Assembly (NCBI GenBank): GCA_050184415.1
Contig: JBFXAJ010000017.1
Coordinates: forward strand, 1 to 64,000
Reading direction: 5' to 3'
DNA length: 64,000 nucleotides
Origin: JADLGL01 sp050184415
GTDB lineage: Bacteria > Pseudomonadota > Alphaproteobacteria > Rhizobiales > Kaistiaceae
A program made the translations under genes and the position numbers. The number at the start of each line of letters is the position of its first letter. Within the stretch, counting starts at the first letter, position 1. This document shows positions 16,213 to 24,820 of this stretch, one piece after another. The notes beneath the pieces are model-generated. The model made no database searches. It was not told the origin of the DNA and saw only the letters and a program-made list of their open reading frames with translations.

Positions 16213-16241
16213 AACATAGTCTCGCGATAAAGGTGGGTCAA
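16213..16241 (-). promoter_or_regulatory. ilvB operon promoter
   Basis: On the leftward strand TTGACC (16236-16241), a 17-base spacer and TATGTT (16213-16218): a good housekeeping sigma-factor promoter. It starts transcription near 16206, about 27 bases before the leader peptide start. Confidence 0.8.
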
Positions 16242-16255
16242 GAAGAGCCGCGATT

Positions 16256-17176
16256 TCAAGGATCAGTGATTTCGCCGGGCAAGACGTGGACAACGGCTGC
16301 AGGCACGAAGCGCCATCCCGTCATCTGGTGCCGGAACCAGGTGACCTGGCGCTTGGCATATTGGCGCGTCTCGGCCTGCGCGCGGGCGATCGTCTCGTCG
16401 AGGCTGATCTCGTCCCGGAGATAAGCGAGGAGGGGGCGGAGGCCGATCGCTTTCATCGCAGGGAGGTTGGGGTCGAGGCCGAGGCTCGCGATGGCGCGGG
16501 CCTCGTCGAGCCCGTCTTCATCGACCATCGCGCGGAAGCGCGCGTCGATCCGGCGGTGGAGCTCGGCGCGGTCCGGCATCAGGACGATCCGGTCGGCGGC
16601 CGCCGCCTCGATCAGGGGTCGCGCGGCGCCGGCCTGCCACTCGGGAAGGGGGCGGCCGGTCGCTTCCAGCACCTCCAGAGCGCGGAGGATGCGGGCGCGA
16701 TCGCTCGGGCGGAGCCGCTCGGCCTCGGTCGGCGAGCGCGCGGCGAGTTCGCGGTGGAGCTCCGCGGTCGGTCGCCCCGCGGAGCGCTCGGCGAGCGCCG
16801 TTCGGATTTCCGCAGGGATGGGCGGAACCTCCGCGAGACCTTCCGTCAGGGCACGGAAATAGAGACCCGTGCCGCCCACGATGATCGGCCGAAGGCCCTT
16901 CTCCTTGGCTACCTGGAGAACGTCCGCGACGTCCGTCACCCACCGCCCGACCGAGTAGCGGTCCGACGGCGGGACATGGCCGTACAGCCGGTGTGGAAAT
17001 TCGGCTTCTTCCTCGGCAGTTGGCCGCGCGGTCAGGATGCGGAGGCCGTCATAGACCTGCATCGAATCGGCATTCACGATGATGCTCGGCCGCTCCTCCG
17101 CGAGCGTCCGCGCCAGCGCCGATTTGCCCGATGCGGTCGGGCCGGCGATTAGGACGGGCCGATCCGGCTGGCTCAT
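16256..17176 (-). CDS. miaA: tRNA dimethylallyltransferase
   Basis: Adds a dimethylallyl group to A37 of tRNAs that read UNN codons. The 306-residue protein has the P-loop GPTASGKSALA (about residues 11-21), NADSMQVYDGLRILTARP, the catalytic-site stretch VGGTGLYFRALTEGLAEVPP, and the later YAKRQVTWFRHQ that contacts the anticodon stem. The ATG (MSQPDRPVLIAG) is preferred to a GTG 54 bp upstream, which lacks a ribosome-binding site. It is divergent from serB and lies just upstream of the ilvB promoter. Confidence 0.96.
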   Translation of the reverse strand: MSQPDRPVLIAGPTASGKSALARTLAEERPSIIVNADSMQVYDGLRILTARPTAEEEAEFPHRLYGHVPPSDRYSVGRWVTDVADVLQVAKEKGLRPIIVGGTGLYFRALTEGLAEVPPIPAEIRTALAERSAGRPTAELHRELAARSPTEAERLRPSDRARILRALEVLEATGRPLPEWQAGAARPLIEAAAADRIVLMPDRAELHRRIDARFRAMVDEDGLDEARAIASLGLDPNLPAMKAIGLRPLLAYLRDEISLDETIARAQAETRQYAKRQVTWFRHQMTGWRFVPAAVVHVLPGEITDP

Positions 17177-17274
17177 TCGCTGCTTGAGGTCCGACACACA
17201 ATCGTCGTCCGAATAAGGCAAACGGACCACGAAACCGCACGCTTGGGGTCCATGCTCCGGACCCCTACATTGGA

Positions 17275-17289
17275 CGGACCGACGGTCCG
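17275..17289. promoter_or_regulatory. Palindrome in a possible serB promoter
   Basis: CGGACCG and CGGTCCG, perfect 7-bp arms around one base. TTGGAC (17270-17275) and TATACG (17295-17300) flank it with a 19-base spacer, long for a normal promoter, so an activator or repressor site between -35 and -10 is possible. Confidence 0.4.
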
Positions 17290-17331
17290 GCCGCTATACG
17301 GCGGTCGTCATTTCACCGCCAGCGTTTGATC

Positions 17332-18221
<890 letters not shown>

Positions 18222-18225
<4 letters not shown>

Positions 18226-18788
18226 TCCCGATCCTCACCGAGCGGCTGATCCTGCGGGACTGGCGCCCGGAGGATCGGCCCGCCTTCGCGGCCATGAACG
18301 CCGACCCGAGGGTGATGCACTTCCTGCGCGGCCCGATGAGCGCCGCCGACGCGGATTCGATGATCGACCGCTTCACCGCGGAAATCGTGCGCGAAGGGCT
18401 CGGCATCTTCGCCGTCGAGGAGGCGGTGTCCGGGCGGCTGGTCGGCATGATCGGCCTTCACCGCATCCGCCCGTCCATTCCGATCGCGCCGGCGGTCGAG
18501 GTCGCATGGCGCCTCGCCGCCGACACCTGGGGCCAGGGCTATGCGAGCGAGGGCGCGCGGGCGTGCCTTGCCTTCGGCTTTGACGAGATCGGCCTCCCCG
18601 AGATCGTGGCCTACGCGACGGCGCCGCACGCGGCCTCGCGCCGCGTCATGGAGAAGATCGGCCTCCGGCGTAGCGCGGCGGACGATTTCGATCATCCGGA
18701 GTTGCCGATGGACGACCCGTTCCGGCGTCATGTGGTGTACCGGCTGAGGGCCGAGGACTGGCGCGGGGATCAGCCGGGCAGGGGTTAG
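18222..18788 (+). CDS. GNAT acetyltransferase (RimJ/RimL-like)
   Basis: A 188-residue acetyltransferase. LTERLILRDWRPEDRPAFAA is the usual start of RimJ/RimL-type enzymes; WRLAADTWGQGYASEGARA holds the acetyl-CoA loop (QGYASE), and NxxSRRVMEKIGL-like ASRRVMEKIGLRR closes the fold. The acceptor (ribosomal protein, other N-terminus or small molecule) cannot be told. The GTG start overlaps the serB stop (GTGA), so translation is coupled. Confidence 0.9.
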
Positions 18789-18874
18789 CCGCGCCGCAAA
18801 GCCCCTAGACTAGCGGCGGTCTCCACCTCCCTCCTAGGAGACCCTTGCGCAACGCCGGGACGGATCGAGTGACC

Positions 18875-18897
18875 ACCTCTCCCCGGCGGGGAGAGGT
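18875..18897. repeat. Palindromic intergenic repeat, copy 2
   Basis: ACCTCTCCCC-GGC-GGGGAGAGGT, the same arms as at 15-37. With copy 3 it brackets a 95-bp segment that contains a second, larger inverted pair (ATCGAGTGAGGGGGA near 18923 and CCCCCTCACCCGGAT near 18953), so the whole 18870-19015 block is a composite repeat between the GNAT gene and degP. Confidence 0.75.
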
Positions 18898-18992
18898 CGA
18901 GCCGTCGCGCAAGCGACGGATCGAGTGAGGGGGATCCAACCTCGAGGTCTGTTCCCCCTCACCCGGATCGATCCGCTTCGCGTTTCGATCCG

Positions 18993-19015
18993 ACCTCTCC
19001 CCGGCGGGGAGAGGT
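18993..19015. repeat. Palindromic intergenic repeat, copy 3
   Basis: Identical to copy 2 over all 23 bp. It lies 33 bp beyond the end of degP on the leftward strand and may double as its transcript end. Confidence 0.75.
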
Positions 19016-19047
19016 GAAGGGGGCCGTGCCCTCTGGCATTGCTTGGC

Positions 19048-20565
19048 CTACGGCCCGACCCGAACCCACTCGAAGCGGGTCGTGCCCATCGGGTCGGAGA
19101 GGAGCAGCAGCACCACGTTGCGGTCGCCGGATTGCGCCTCGGCGAGCCGTGCGTTCACGTCCGTCTCGTCCGCGACGGGCGGCAGCAGCGGGTCGGGGCC
19201 GACTTCGATGATGATCTCGCCCGCCACGATGCCGCGCTCGTCCGCAAAGCTTCCCGGAGCCACGGCGGTGATAACGACGCCGACGTCGATGGCGGCGGCG
19301 ATGTCGAATTCCCGACGGGCCTCGGGCGAGATCGGTGCGAGCGTGAGGCCGAGGTCGCGGGCCGACAGCGGCATGCGTTCCACCGCGGGCGTCTCGGGCG
19401 CCGCGGGCGGGCCGTCGGTGACGATCGCGCCGGGCTCGGGAGCGACCTCCTGGATGGTGACGGTCACGGTCTGCTCCTCGCCGCCGCGGATGAAGGTGAT
19501 CGGCAGCTCGGCGCCGACATCGGTATTGGCGACGATCAGCGGCAGGTCGCGCATCTCGATCACGTCGCGGTTGCCGAGACGGACGATGATGTCGCCGACC
19601 TGAAGGCCGACCTCCTCGGCCGGCGTGCCCTCGAAGGTCTGCACCACAAGCGCCCCGCGGGCCTGGGTAAGGCCGAAGCCTTCGGCAATGCCGGGCGTGA
19701 TCTCCTGGATCCGCACGCCGATGCGGCCGCGCCGGACGGCGCCGAATTCGACGATCTGGCTGACCACCCGGGCCACCATCGCCGACGGCACGGCGAAGGC
19801 GACGCCGGCCGACGCCCCGGTCTCGGAGAAGATGGCCGTATTCACCCCGATGACCTCGCCGGCGAGATTGAACAGCGGACCGCCCGAATTGCCGGTGTTG
19901 ATGGCGGTGTCGGTCTGCAGATAGTCGTCGAGCGGGCCGGCATTGAGGTCGCGGTTGCGGGCGGAGATGATGCCCAGCGTGACGCTGCCGCCGAGGCCGA
20001 ACGGGTTGCCGATCGCGATCACCCAGTCGCCGATGCGCAGGGCCTCGGAGTCGCCGAACGGCACCGCGACAAGCGGAGCCGGCGGCTCGACGCGGAGCAC
20101 GGCGATGTCGGTCTGCGGATCGGTGCCGATGATGGTCGCGGCAAGGCGCGTGCCGTCATGGAACGTGGCCCAGATCTCGTCCGCGCCCTCGATGACGTGG
20201 ACGTTGGTGACGATGACCCCGGACGGATCGATCACGAAGCCCGAGCCGAGGCCTTGGATGCGCTGGAGCGGCTCGCCATTGCCGCCGAAGAGGTCCTGGA
20301 ACGGGAAGTTCTCCGGCAGATTGGCGGGGTCGTTGATCGCAAGGGTCTGCGAGACCGAGATGTTGACGACCGCGTCGAGGAGCGGCGCCGCGATGTCGGC
20401 GACCGAGATCGGGACGAGCTGCGGCGCGGTCGGAACCGGCGCCGGGTCGGCCGCGGGTGCCGGCTGTGCGTTTCCGGGCGGGGCGAGCATCAGGGCCGAG
20501 GAGACGGCGAGCGCTGCGGCGAAGGCGAAGCGGCGAAGCCGCCTGACTGCGCGACGAACCTGCAT
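19048..20565 (-). CDS. DegP/HtrA-type periplasmic serine protease
   Basis: Envelope quality-control protease and chaperone of 505 residues with a signal peptide (AAALAVSSALMLAPPGNAQ). The catalytic triad is His123 (VTNVHVIEG), Asp153 (DPQTDIAVL) and Ser227 (TGNSGGPL); two PDZ domains follow (about 285-375, with GDIIVRLGNRDV, and 400-500). The His motif has Val where many have Asn (NVH rather than NNH). The ATG with GGAGGACTTC before it is used; an ATG four codons earlier is less likely. It lies downstream of hflKC, a common Hyphomicrobiales order, but the small DUF2065 gene often found between is absent. Confidence 0.94.
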   Translation of the reverse strand: MQVRRAVRRLRRFAFAAALAVSSALMLAPPGNAQPAPAADPAPVPTAPQLVPISVADIAAPLLDAVVNISVSQTLAINDPANLPENFPFQDLFGGNGEPLQRIQGLGSGFVIDPSGVIVTNVHVIEGADEIWATFHDGTRLAATIIGTDPQTDIAVLRVEPPAPLVAVPFGDSEALRIGDWVIAIGNPFGLGGSVTLGIISARNRDLNAGPLDDYLQTDTAINTGNSGGPLFNLAGEVIGVNTAIFSETGASAGVAFAVPSAMVARVVSQIVEFGAVRRGRIGVRIQEITPGIAEGFGLTQARGALVVQTFEGTPAEEVGLQVGDIIVRLGNRDVIEMRDLPLIVANTDVGAELPITFIRGGEEQTVTVTIQEVAPEPGAIVTDGPPAAPETPAVERMPLSARDLGLTLAPISPEARREFDIAAAIDVGVVITAVAPGSFADERGIVAGEIIIEVGPDPLLPPVADETDVNARLAEAQSGDRNVVLLLLSDPMGTTRFEWVRVGP

Positions 20566-20651
20566 GAAGTCCTCCATCCCCTCGCCGGAGGAGGACCATA
20601 CAGCGGGCGGGGCTATGGGCGTCAGCCCAAAGCAGGAGTGACGAAGAGTTT

Positions 20652-20683
20652 ATCCCAAGGCCCGGCGAACCGGGCCCTGGGAT
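20652..20683 (-). terminator. Long hairpin between hflC and degP
   Basis: 14-bp arms ATCCCAAGGCCCGG and CCGGGCCCTGGGAT with one mismatch around CGAA. It lies 11 bp beyond hflC. The leftward strand continues AAACTCTTCG, not a strong T-run, so it may reduce rather than stop read-through into degP. Confidence 0.55.
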
Positions 20684-20693
20684 GCGGTTCGGC

Positions 20694-21827
20694 CTACGGC
20701 CCGGCGGGCGCCGGGGCAGGGACGGCCTCGGGAGCGGGCGTGGGCGCGGGCACGGCTTCGCGGGCCGGAGCGGGCGTTGGCTCCGGCGCCTGAGGCGTCG
20801 GCAGCGCCGGATCGGGCAGCGGCGCAAGCAGCTCGGGCGGGAGGCCCGGCATGGCCGGATCGAGCGGCACGGCACCCGGTTCCACTTCCGGCACCTCGAC
20901 CTCGGGCACCTCGACCGGCGGCAGCACCAGGTCCTGCTCGGCCGCGCCGGGGATCGGCGCGAACTGGTTGAAGAACCGGAAGAACGCCGAGTCGGGCGCG
21001 AGGACCATCGTCGTCGTCGTTGGCGTGAGACCCTCCTGGTAGGCGATCATCGACCGGTAGAAGGAGAAGAAGTCCGGGTCGAGCCCATAGGCCTCGGCAA
21101 AGATGCGGTTGGCCTGGGCGTCGCCATCGCCTCGGATGGTCTCCGACTGCTGGTTGGCGACCGCGATCGTCCGCGTGACGGTCGCGTCGGCGACGGCGAC
21201 GGTGGTGCGATACTGCTCTTCGCCTTCGGCGCGGATCTGCGCGGCCTGGGTCTGCCAGAGCGTGCGCATGCGCTGGAAGACCGATTCACGGATCGCATCC
21301 GGCAGGTCCGCACGCCGGATCCGGACGTCGACAACCGAGACGCCGAGCTCCGCTGCCTGTGCGTTCACCTGCGTAGTGATCTGCGCCATCAGGGCCGACC
21401 GGTCCTGCGACACCGTCGCCTGGAAGTTCGACGGCGCCAGCACGTTCCGGATCGTCGAGGACAGGATGTCCGACAGTCGCGAATTGGCGACCCCGAGGTT
21501 GCCGCTGCTCGTGCTGGTATAGAACTGCAGCGGATCCTCGATGCGGTACCGGGCGAACGCGTCGACGACGAGGCGGCCATCCTGGTTCGCGAATTCGACG
21601 GCGGGCGAGTTGATGTCGAGGAGCCGGCGTTCGATGAACACGACGTTGTCGATCAGCGGCACCTTGAAGTAGAGGCCTGGCTCCGACGTCACCGTCACCG
21701 GCTGGCCGAAGCGCAGCACGATGGCGTTCTTGGTCGGATCGACGACATAGATGCTCGCAAGGGCGAGGATCGCCAAGACGACGAGGGCAACGAGCCCGCC
21801 GATGAGGGCAAAGCGACCGCGAGCCAT
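20694..21827 (-). CDS. hflC: HflC, membrane protease modulator
   Basis: Stomatin/prohibitin-family partner of HflK; the complex surrounds and restrains the FtsH protease in the inner membrane. 377 residues with one N-terminal membrane anchor (FALIGGLVALVVLAILALAS), then a band-7 domain: AIVLRFGQPV, GLYFKVPLIDNVVF, SDILSSTIRNVLA, a coiled coil (EGEEQYRTTVAVADATV) and SFYRSMIAYQEGL. The last ~75 residues are an extra Pro/Ala/Glu-rich tail (VEVPEVEVPEVEPG and PAP repeats) not present in the E. coli protein. Its start overlaps the hflK stop by one base. Confidence 0.95.
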   Translation of the reverse strand: MARGRFALIGGLVALVVLAILALASIYVVDPTKNAIVLRFGQPVTVTSEPGLYFKVPLIDNVVFIERRLLDINSPAVEFANQDGRLVVDAFARYRIEDPLQFYTSTSSGNLGVANSRLSDILSSTIRNVLAPSNFQATVSQDRSALMAQITTQVNAQAAELGVSVVDVRIRRADLPDAIRESVFQRMRTLWQTQAAQIRAEGEEQYRTTVAVADATVTRTIAVANQQSETIRGDGDAQANRIFAEAYGLDPDFFSFYRSMIAYQEGLTPTTTTMVLAPDSAFFRFFNQFAPIPGAAEQDLVLPPVEVPEVEVPEVEPGAVPLDPAMPGLPPELLAPLPDPALPTPQAPEPTPAPAREAVPAPTPAPEAVPAPAPAGP

Positions 21828-22975
21828 CAGCGCGCTCCTCCTGGCACGAGCTGCTGCAGCGGGAGGTAGGGCAAGAGGTTGCCGCCCCCCTCAGGCACGA
21901 TCAGCTTCTGGGTGCTGGCGAGGATGCCGCCGATCGTCTCGAGATACATGCGCTCGCGGATGACGGCAGGCGCCTCGCGATAGGTGGCGTAGACCTGCAG
22001 GAAGCGATCGGCCTGGCCACGCGCTTCCGCGATCGTCTGGTCGCGATAGGCGTTGGCCGCCTCCACGATCCGCGCGGCTTCGCCGCGGGCTTCTGGGACG
22101 ACCCGGTTGGCATAGGCGATCGCCTCGTTCTGACGGGCGACCCGGTTCTGGCCCGCGGTGTCGATGTCGCGGTAGTCGGCGATGACTTCCTGTGGCGGGT
22201 CCACCTTCAGGATCTGGATGTCGGTGATGTTGATGCCGGCATTGTAGCCGTCGAGGATCTGCTGCGTGAGGTCGCGCGCCTCCTCGCCGATCTCGGCCCG
22301 GCGTTCGGTGACGAGGATCGGCGCGAGCTGCGACCGCCCGACCACCTCGCGCATGGCGCTTTCTGCCGCCGCCTTCACGGTCGGCTCCGGGTTCTGGAGG
22401 CTGAACAGGTAGGCCTGAGGGTTCGTGATGTCGACGCGCCAGAAGACCGAGTAAGCGATGTCGACGATGTTGCCCTCGGATGTGAGCATCAGACTCTCTT
22501 CCGGGACCTCGCGGAACTGCGTGCCGTCCGCGTTGGTGTAGGTGCGGCCGACCGTGACTTCGTTCAGTCGCTGTACCGACGGTGTGTAGACGGTCTCGAT
22601 CGGGGCCGGCAGCCGGAAATTGAGGCCGGGCTGGGCGATGCGGTTCACTTCGCCAAAGCGGAGCACCACGCCCTGCTGGTCGGGCTCGACGCGGAAGGTG
22701 AAGAACGTGTAGCCGACGAAGCCGAGGACCACGATCGCGATCACGACGATCAGGAGCGGGCTCATCCCGAGGCCGCCGCCCTGGCCGCTGCCGCGCCGCG
22801 GAAACACGCGCCGGAGCCGGTCCTGGCTGCGCCGGAGGAGTTCTTCGAGATCGGGCGGAGAACCGCCGCCACCGCCACCGCTGCCGCCGTTGTTGCGGGG
22901 CCCCTGGCCCCACGGGCCGCCGGAGCCGCTGCCCCGCCAACCGCCGCCACCGCTCATCTCGTGCACCGTCGGCAT
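21827..22975 (-). CDS. hflK: HflK, membrane protease modulator
   Basis: Partner of HflC. 382 residues: a Gly/Asn-rich cytoplasmic start (residues about 7-45), DLEELLRRSQDRLRRVF, the membrane span (LLIVVIAIVVLGFVGYTFF, about 80-100), then band-7: VVLRFGEVNRIAQPGLNFRL, NIVDIAYSVFWRV, ESAMREVVGRSQL and NEAIAYANRVVPEARGEAAR. The start MPTVHEMSGGGG has GGAAGGAATGAA in front. A clear promoter lies 75 bp upstream in the folA-hflK gap. Confidence 0.96.
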   Translation of the reverse strand: MPTVHEMSGGGGWRGSGSGGPWGQGPRNNGGSGGGGGGSPPDLEELLRRSQDRLRRVFPRRGSGQGGGLGMSPLLIVVIAIVVLGFVGYTFFTFRVEPDQQGVVLRFGEVNRIAQPGLNFRLPAPIETVYTPSVQRLNEVTVGRTYTNADGTQFREVPEESLMLTSEGNIVDIAYSVFWRVDITNPQAYLFSLQNPEPTVKAAAESAMREVVGRSQLAPILVTERRAEIGEEARDLTQQILDGYNAGINITDIQILKVDPPQEVIADYRDIDTAGQNRVARQNEAIAYANRVVPEARGEAARIVEAANAYRDQTIAEARGQADRFLQVYATYREAPAVIRERMYLETIGGILASTQKLIVPEGGGNLLPYLPLQQLVPGGAR

Positions 22976-23049
22976 TTCATTCCTTCCGTCAGCACCCGTG
23001 GTCTTTGACCCGCGAGCGCGAAGCATCTCAGTTTCGGGGAATGGCGCGC

Positions 23050-23079
23050 CTTATAGGGCAACGAACCCAGGCATCGCAA
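23050..23079 (-). promoter_or_regulatory. hflK promoter
   Basis: Leftward TTGCGA (23074-23079), 18-base spacer, TATAAG (23050-23055). It lies in the folA-hflK gap and would start transcription near 23043, giving hflKC its own message. Confidence 0.6.
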
Positions 23080-23178
23080 ACACGGACACCGCCCGGCGGC
23101 CCGCTCTTCCTGCGCCCGGTCCGCGACAGCCGCGGTCCCTCCGATCCCCCGCAAAGGTGGGCTGCCACCTCCGGAACG

Positions 23179-23712
23179 TCAACGGCTCGTTGGCGGAGAC
23201 CTTCGAAGATAGGTCACGAATTCGCTGTCGACGGTGTCGCGCTCGCCTGCCGGGACGAACTCGGCCGCGCCGGCGACCCAGATCGCGGGGTCGATGGCCG
23301 GGAACACGGTGTCGCCGGGCGGTTCGGCGTGGACGTGGGTGATGTGGAGCCGGTCGGCGATGTCGATCGTCGCCGCATAGATCTGTCCGCCGCCGCCGAT
23401 GACGATCTCGTCGGCACCGAGCCTTTCGGCGCTCGCATGTGCAGCGGCGAGTGCCTCCTCGATGGTTGCCGCGACCGTCACGCCGGCCGTGTCGACCGGG
23501 CGGCTGGTAACCACGATATTGTCGCGGTCGACCAATGGCTTGCCGAGGCTTTCGAAAGTCGCGCGACCCATGATCACGGGCTTGCCGATCGTGAGGCGCT
23601 TGAAGCGGCGAAGGTCGGTCGATAGCCGCCAAGGGATGCCGCCCGCCGCCCCGATCACCCCGTTCCGGGCGATCGCGGCAACGATGGCAATCGCGGGTCG
23701 ATTGTCGCTCAT
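23179..23712 (-). CDS. folA: Dihydrofolate reductase
   Basis: NADPH-dependent reduction of dihydrofolate; target of trimethoprim. 177 residues with IAIVAAIARNGVIGAAGGIPWRLSTDLRRF at the start (here split: IAIVAAIARNGVIG and GIPWRLSTDLRRF, with the Asp that protonates the substrate), KPVIMGRATFESLGKPL, VVTSRP, and EIVIGGGGQIYAATI. It has the usual length for the chromosomal enzyme. It lies 203 bp upstream of hflK on the same strand. Confidence 0.97.
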   Translation of the reverse strand: MSDNRPAIAIVAAIARNGVIGAAGGIPWRLSTDLRRFKRLTIGKPVIMGRATFESLGKPLVDRDNIVVTSRPVDTAGVTVAATIEEALAAAHASAERLGADEIVIGGGGQIYAATIDIADRLHITHVHAEPPGDTVFPAIDPAIWVAGAAEFVPAGERDTVDSEFVTYLRRSPPTSR

Positions 23713-24071
23713 GCGGTCGCGCCGATGGTGGAACGGAAGGACGTGGCCTTGGCGCTACTCTCTCTGCGTCGGTGTCGCGCTTCTTCCTTCTCCCCGCGTG
23801 CGCGAACCCTTGCATGGTTCGGCGCATCGTCGGAGACGGCCCACCAGCTCGCTCCTCCCCGGGCTTGACCCGGGGTCAAGCCCGGGGAGGAGGTCGTTGA
23901 CAGGCCTATCCGCAACTGGTCCGCCATCGGGCCCGCCAGGCAACGCTCCCCGCTGAAGCGGGGCGAGGGAGCTTCCACCTTCATGGTTGCCGCTGCCGCA
24001 ACACGCGCCGGAAGAGATGCCGCGCAGAATCGGATAGAGATGGGCGACCTCGCCACGAAGGGAAGCGCGCG
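23713..24071. other. Gene-free gap with a long palindrome
   Basis: The 359 bp between divergent folA and the small membrane protein gene contain no supported gene. Besides the 41-bp palindrome at 23852-23892 there is a hairpin CCCCGC-TGAA-GCGGGG near 23951-23966. Promoters for both flanking genes should be here but no clear consensus pair was found. Confidence 0.55.
23852..23892. repeat. Perfect 41-bp palindrome
   Basis: CTCCTCCCCGGGCTTGACCC is followed by a single G and then its exact 20-base reverse complement. A perfect 20-bp-arm repeat with a one-base centre would form a cruciform rather than a normal RNA loop. Similar CCCCGGGCTTGACCCGGGG units are familiar as dispersed intergenic repeats in alphaproteobacteria (from memory). 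Confidence 0.8.
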
Positions 24072-24491
24072 ATGTTCTACCACGATATCGTTCTCTTCTT
24101 TCACCTGATCGGCCTTGCCATGGGCCTTGGCATCGGCATCGCCAATATCCTGATCGCGCGGACCGCGATGGGTGCGGCAACGCCTGACGCTGCGAGCGCG
24201 CTGCGCGGGCTGCAGCCGATCCTCGCCCGGGTCTCGATGATCGGCCTCGTCATCCTGATCATCTCGGGCCTCCTCCTTCTTTTCAATCGCGGCTTCTCCG
24301 GCCTGTCCTTCTGGTTCTGGGTGAAGGCGGTCGCCGTGCTCGGCCTCATCTTCATCGCCTATCTCATGTTCCAGGCCCAGCAGGCCATCCGCGCCGGCGG
24401 TCCGCCGCCGCCGCAGATGCGGATGTATGGCCCGGCAATGGGCCTCCTGACCCTTTTGATCGTCCTCTTCTCCGTCTTCGCCTTCCACTAA
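24072..24491 (+). CDS. Small four-helix membrane protein, unknown function
   Basis: A 139-residue inner-membrane protein with four hydrophobic helices: FYHDIVLFFHLIGLAMGLG, ARVSMIGLVILIISGLLLLF, FWFWVKAVAVLGLIFIAYLM and GPAMGLLTLLIVLFSVFAFH. A His in helix 1 (FFHLIG) is the kind that binds heme in small membrane cytochromes, but a second axial ligand is not obvious. I do not recognise the family with certainty. The start is the ATG at 24072; GGGAAGCGCGCG lies upstream. It precedes leuA by 329 bp. Confidence 0.8.
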   Translation: MFYHDIVLFFHLIGLAMGLGIGIANILIARTAMGAATPDAASALRGLQPILARVSMIGLVILIISGLLLLFNRGFSGLSFWFWVKAVAVLGLIFIAYLMFQAQQAIRAGGPPPPQMRMYGPAMGLLTLLIVLFSVFAFH

Positions 24492-24596
24492 AGCCGTTGA
24501 TGGCGCTTGCCTTGGCGGCTGCGCCTCGTCTAAACACATGCGATTGGTGCGGCCCGGACTTCCGGGCCGCGTGACGCGTTGGTCGCTTCGTTCGGT

Positions 24597-24710
24597 ATGA
24601 CGATGATCGGTTGCGGTCATTTCCTGGACAACGGCACCCGGGCTCCGGCCGGCGGGACGCCTTCGCGCGCGCGTTCGCTGCGGACCCTTCTCCGCCTTAG
24701 ACGCCCCTGA
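24597..24710 (+). CDS. Candidate leuA leader peptide
   Basis: An open frame of 37 codons with ATG start whose end reads SLRTLLRLRRP: four Leu codons in eight positions just before the stop. Placement 110 bp upstream of leuA, and the 8-bp stem CCCCTGAG/CTCAGGGG that starts within its stop codon, suit a leucine attenuator. Against it: no good ribosome-binding site, a long N-terminal part, and no T-run after the hairpin. Arginine-rich reading could also be chance in GC-rich DNA. Confidence 0.35.
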   Translation: MTMIGCGHFLDNGTRAPAGGTPSRARSLRTLLRLRRP

Positions 24711-24745
24711 GCGTCGGCTGCCCCATGCGGGCGGGCACTCAGGGG
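24704..24745 (+). promoter_or_regulatory. Stem-loop before leuA
   Basis: Perfect 8-bp arms CCCCTGAG (24704-24711) and CTCAGGGG (24738-24745) enclose a 26-base GC-rich segment with an inner GCCC/GGGC pairing. It may be part of a leucine attenuator or translation-control fold. Confidence 0.4.
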
Positions 24746-24820
24746 ACGGCTCGAACGGCACAACGGGCGCCCGCTGGATGACCACATCGCGGGCAGGATC
24801 GACGAGAAGGATTGACCATA

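Larger units (their letters stand above)
24492..24820 (+). other. leuA leader region
   Basis: The 329-bp gap holds a hairpin GCGGCCCGG-ACTT-CCGGGCCGC (24549-24570), a candidate leucine leader peptide (24597-24710) and a stem-loop closing on its stop codon (24704-24745). No clear promoter was recognised. Confidence 0.45.
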
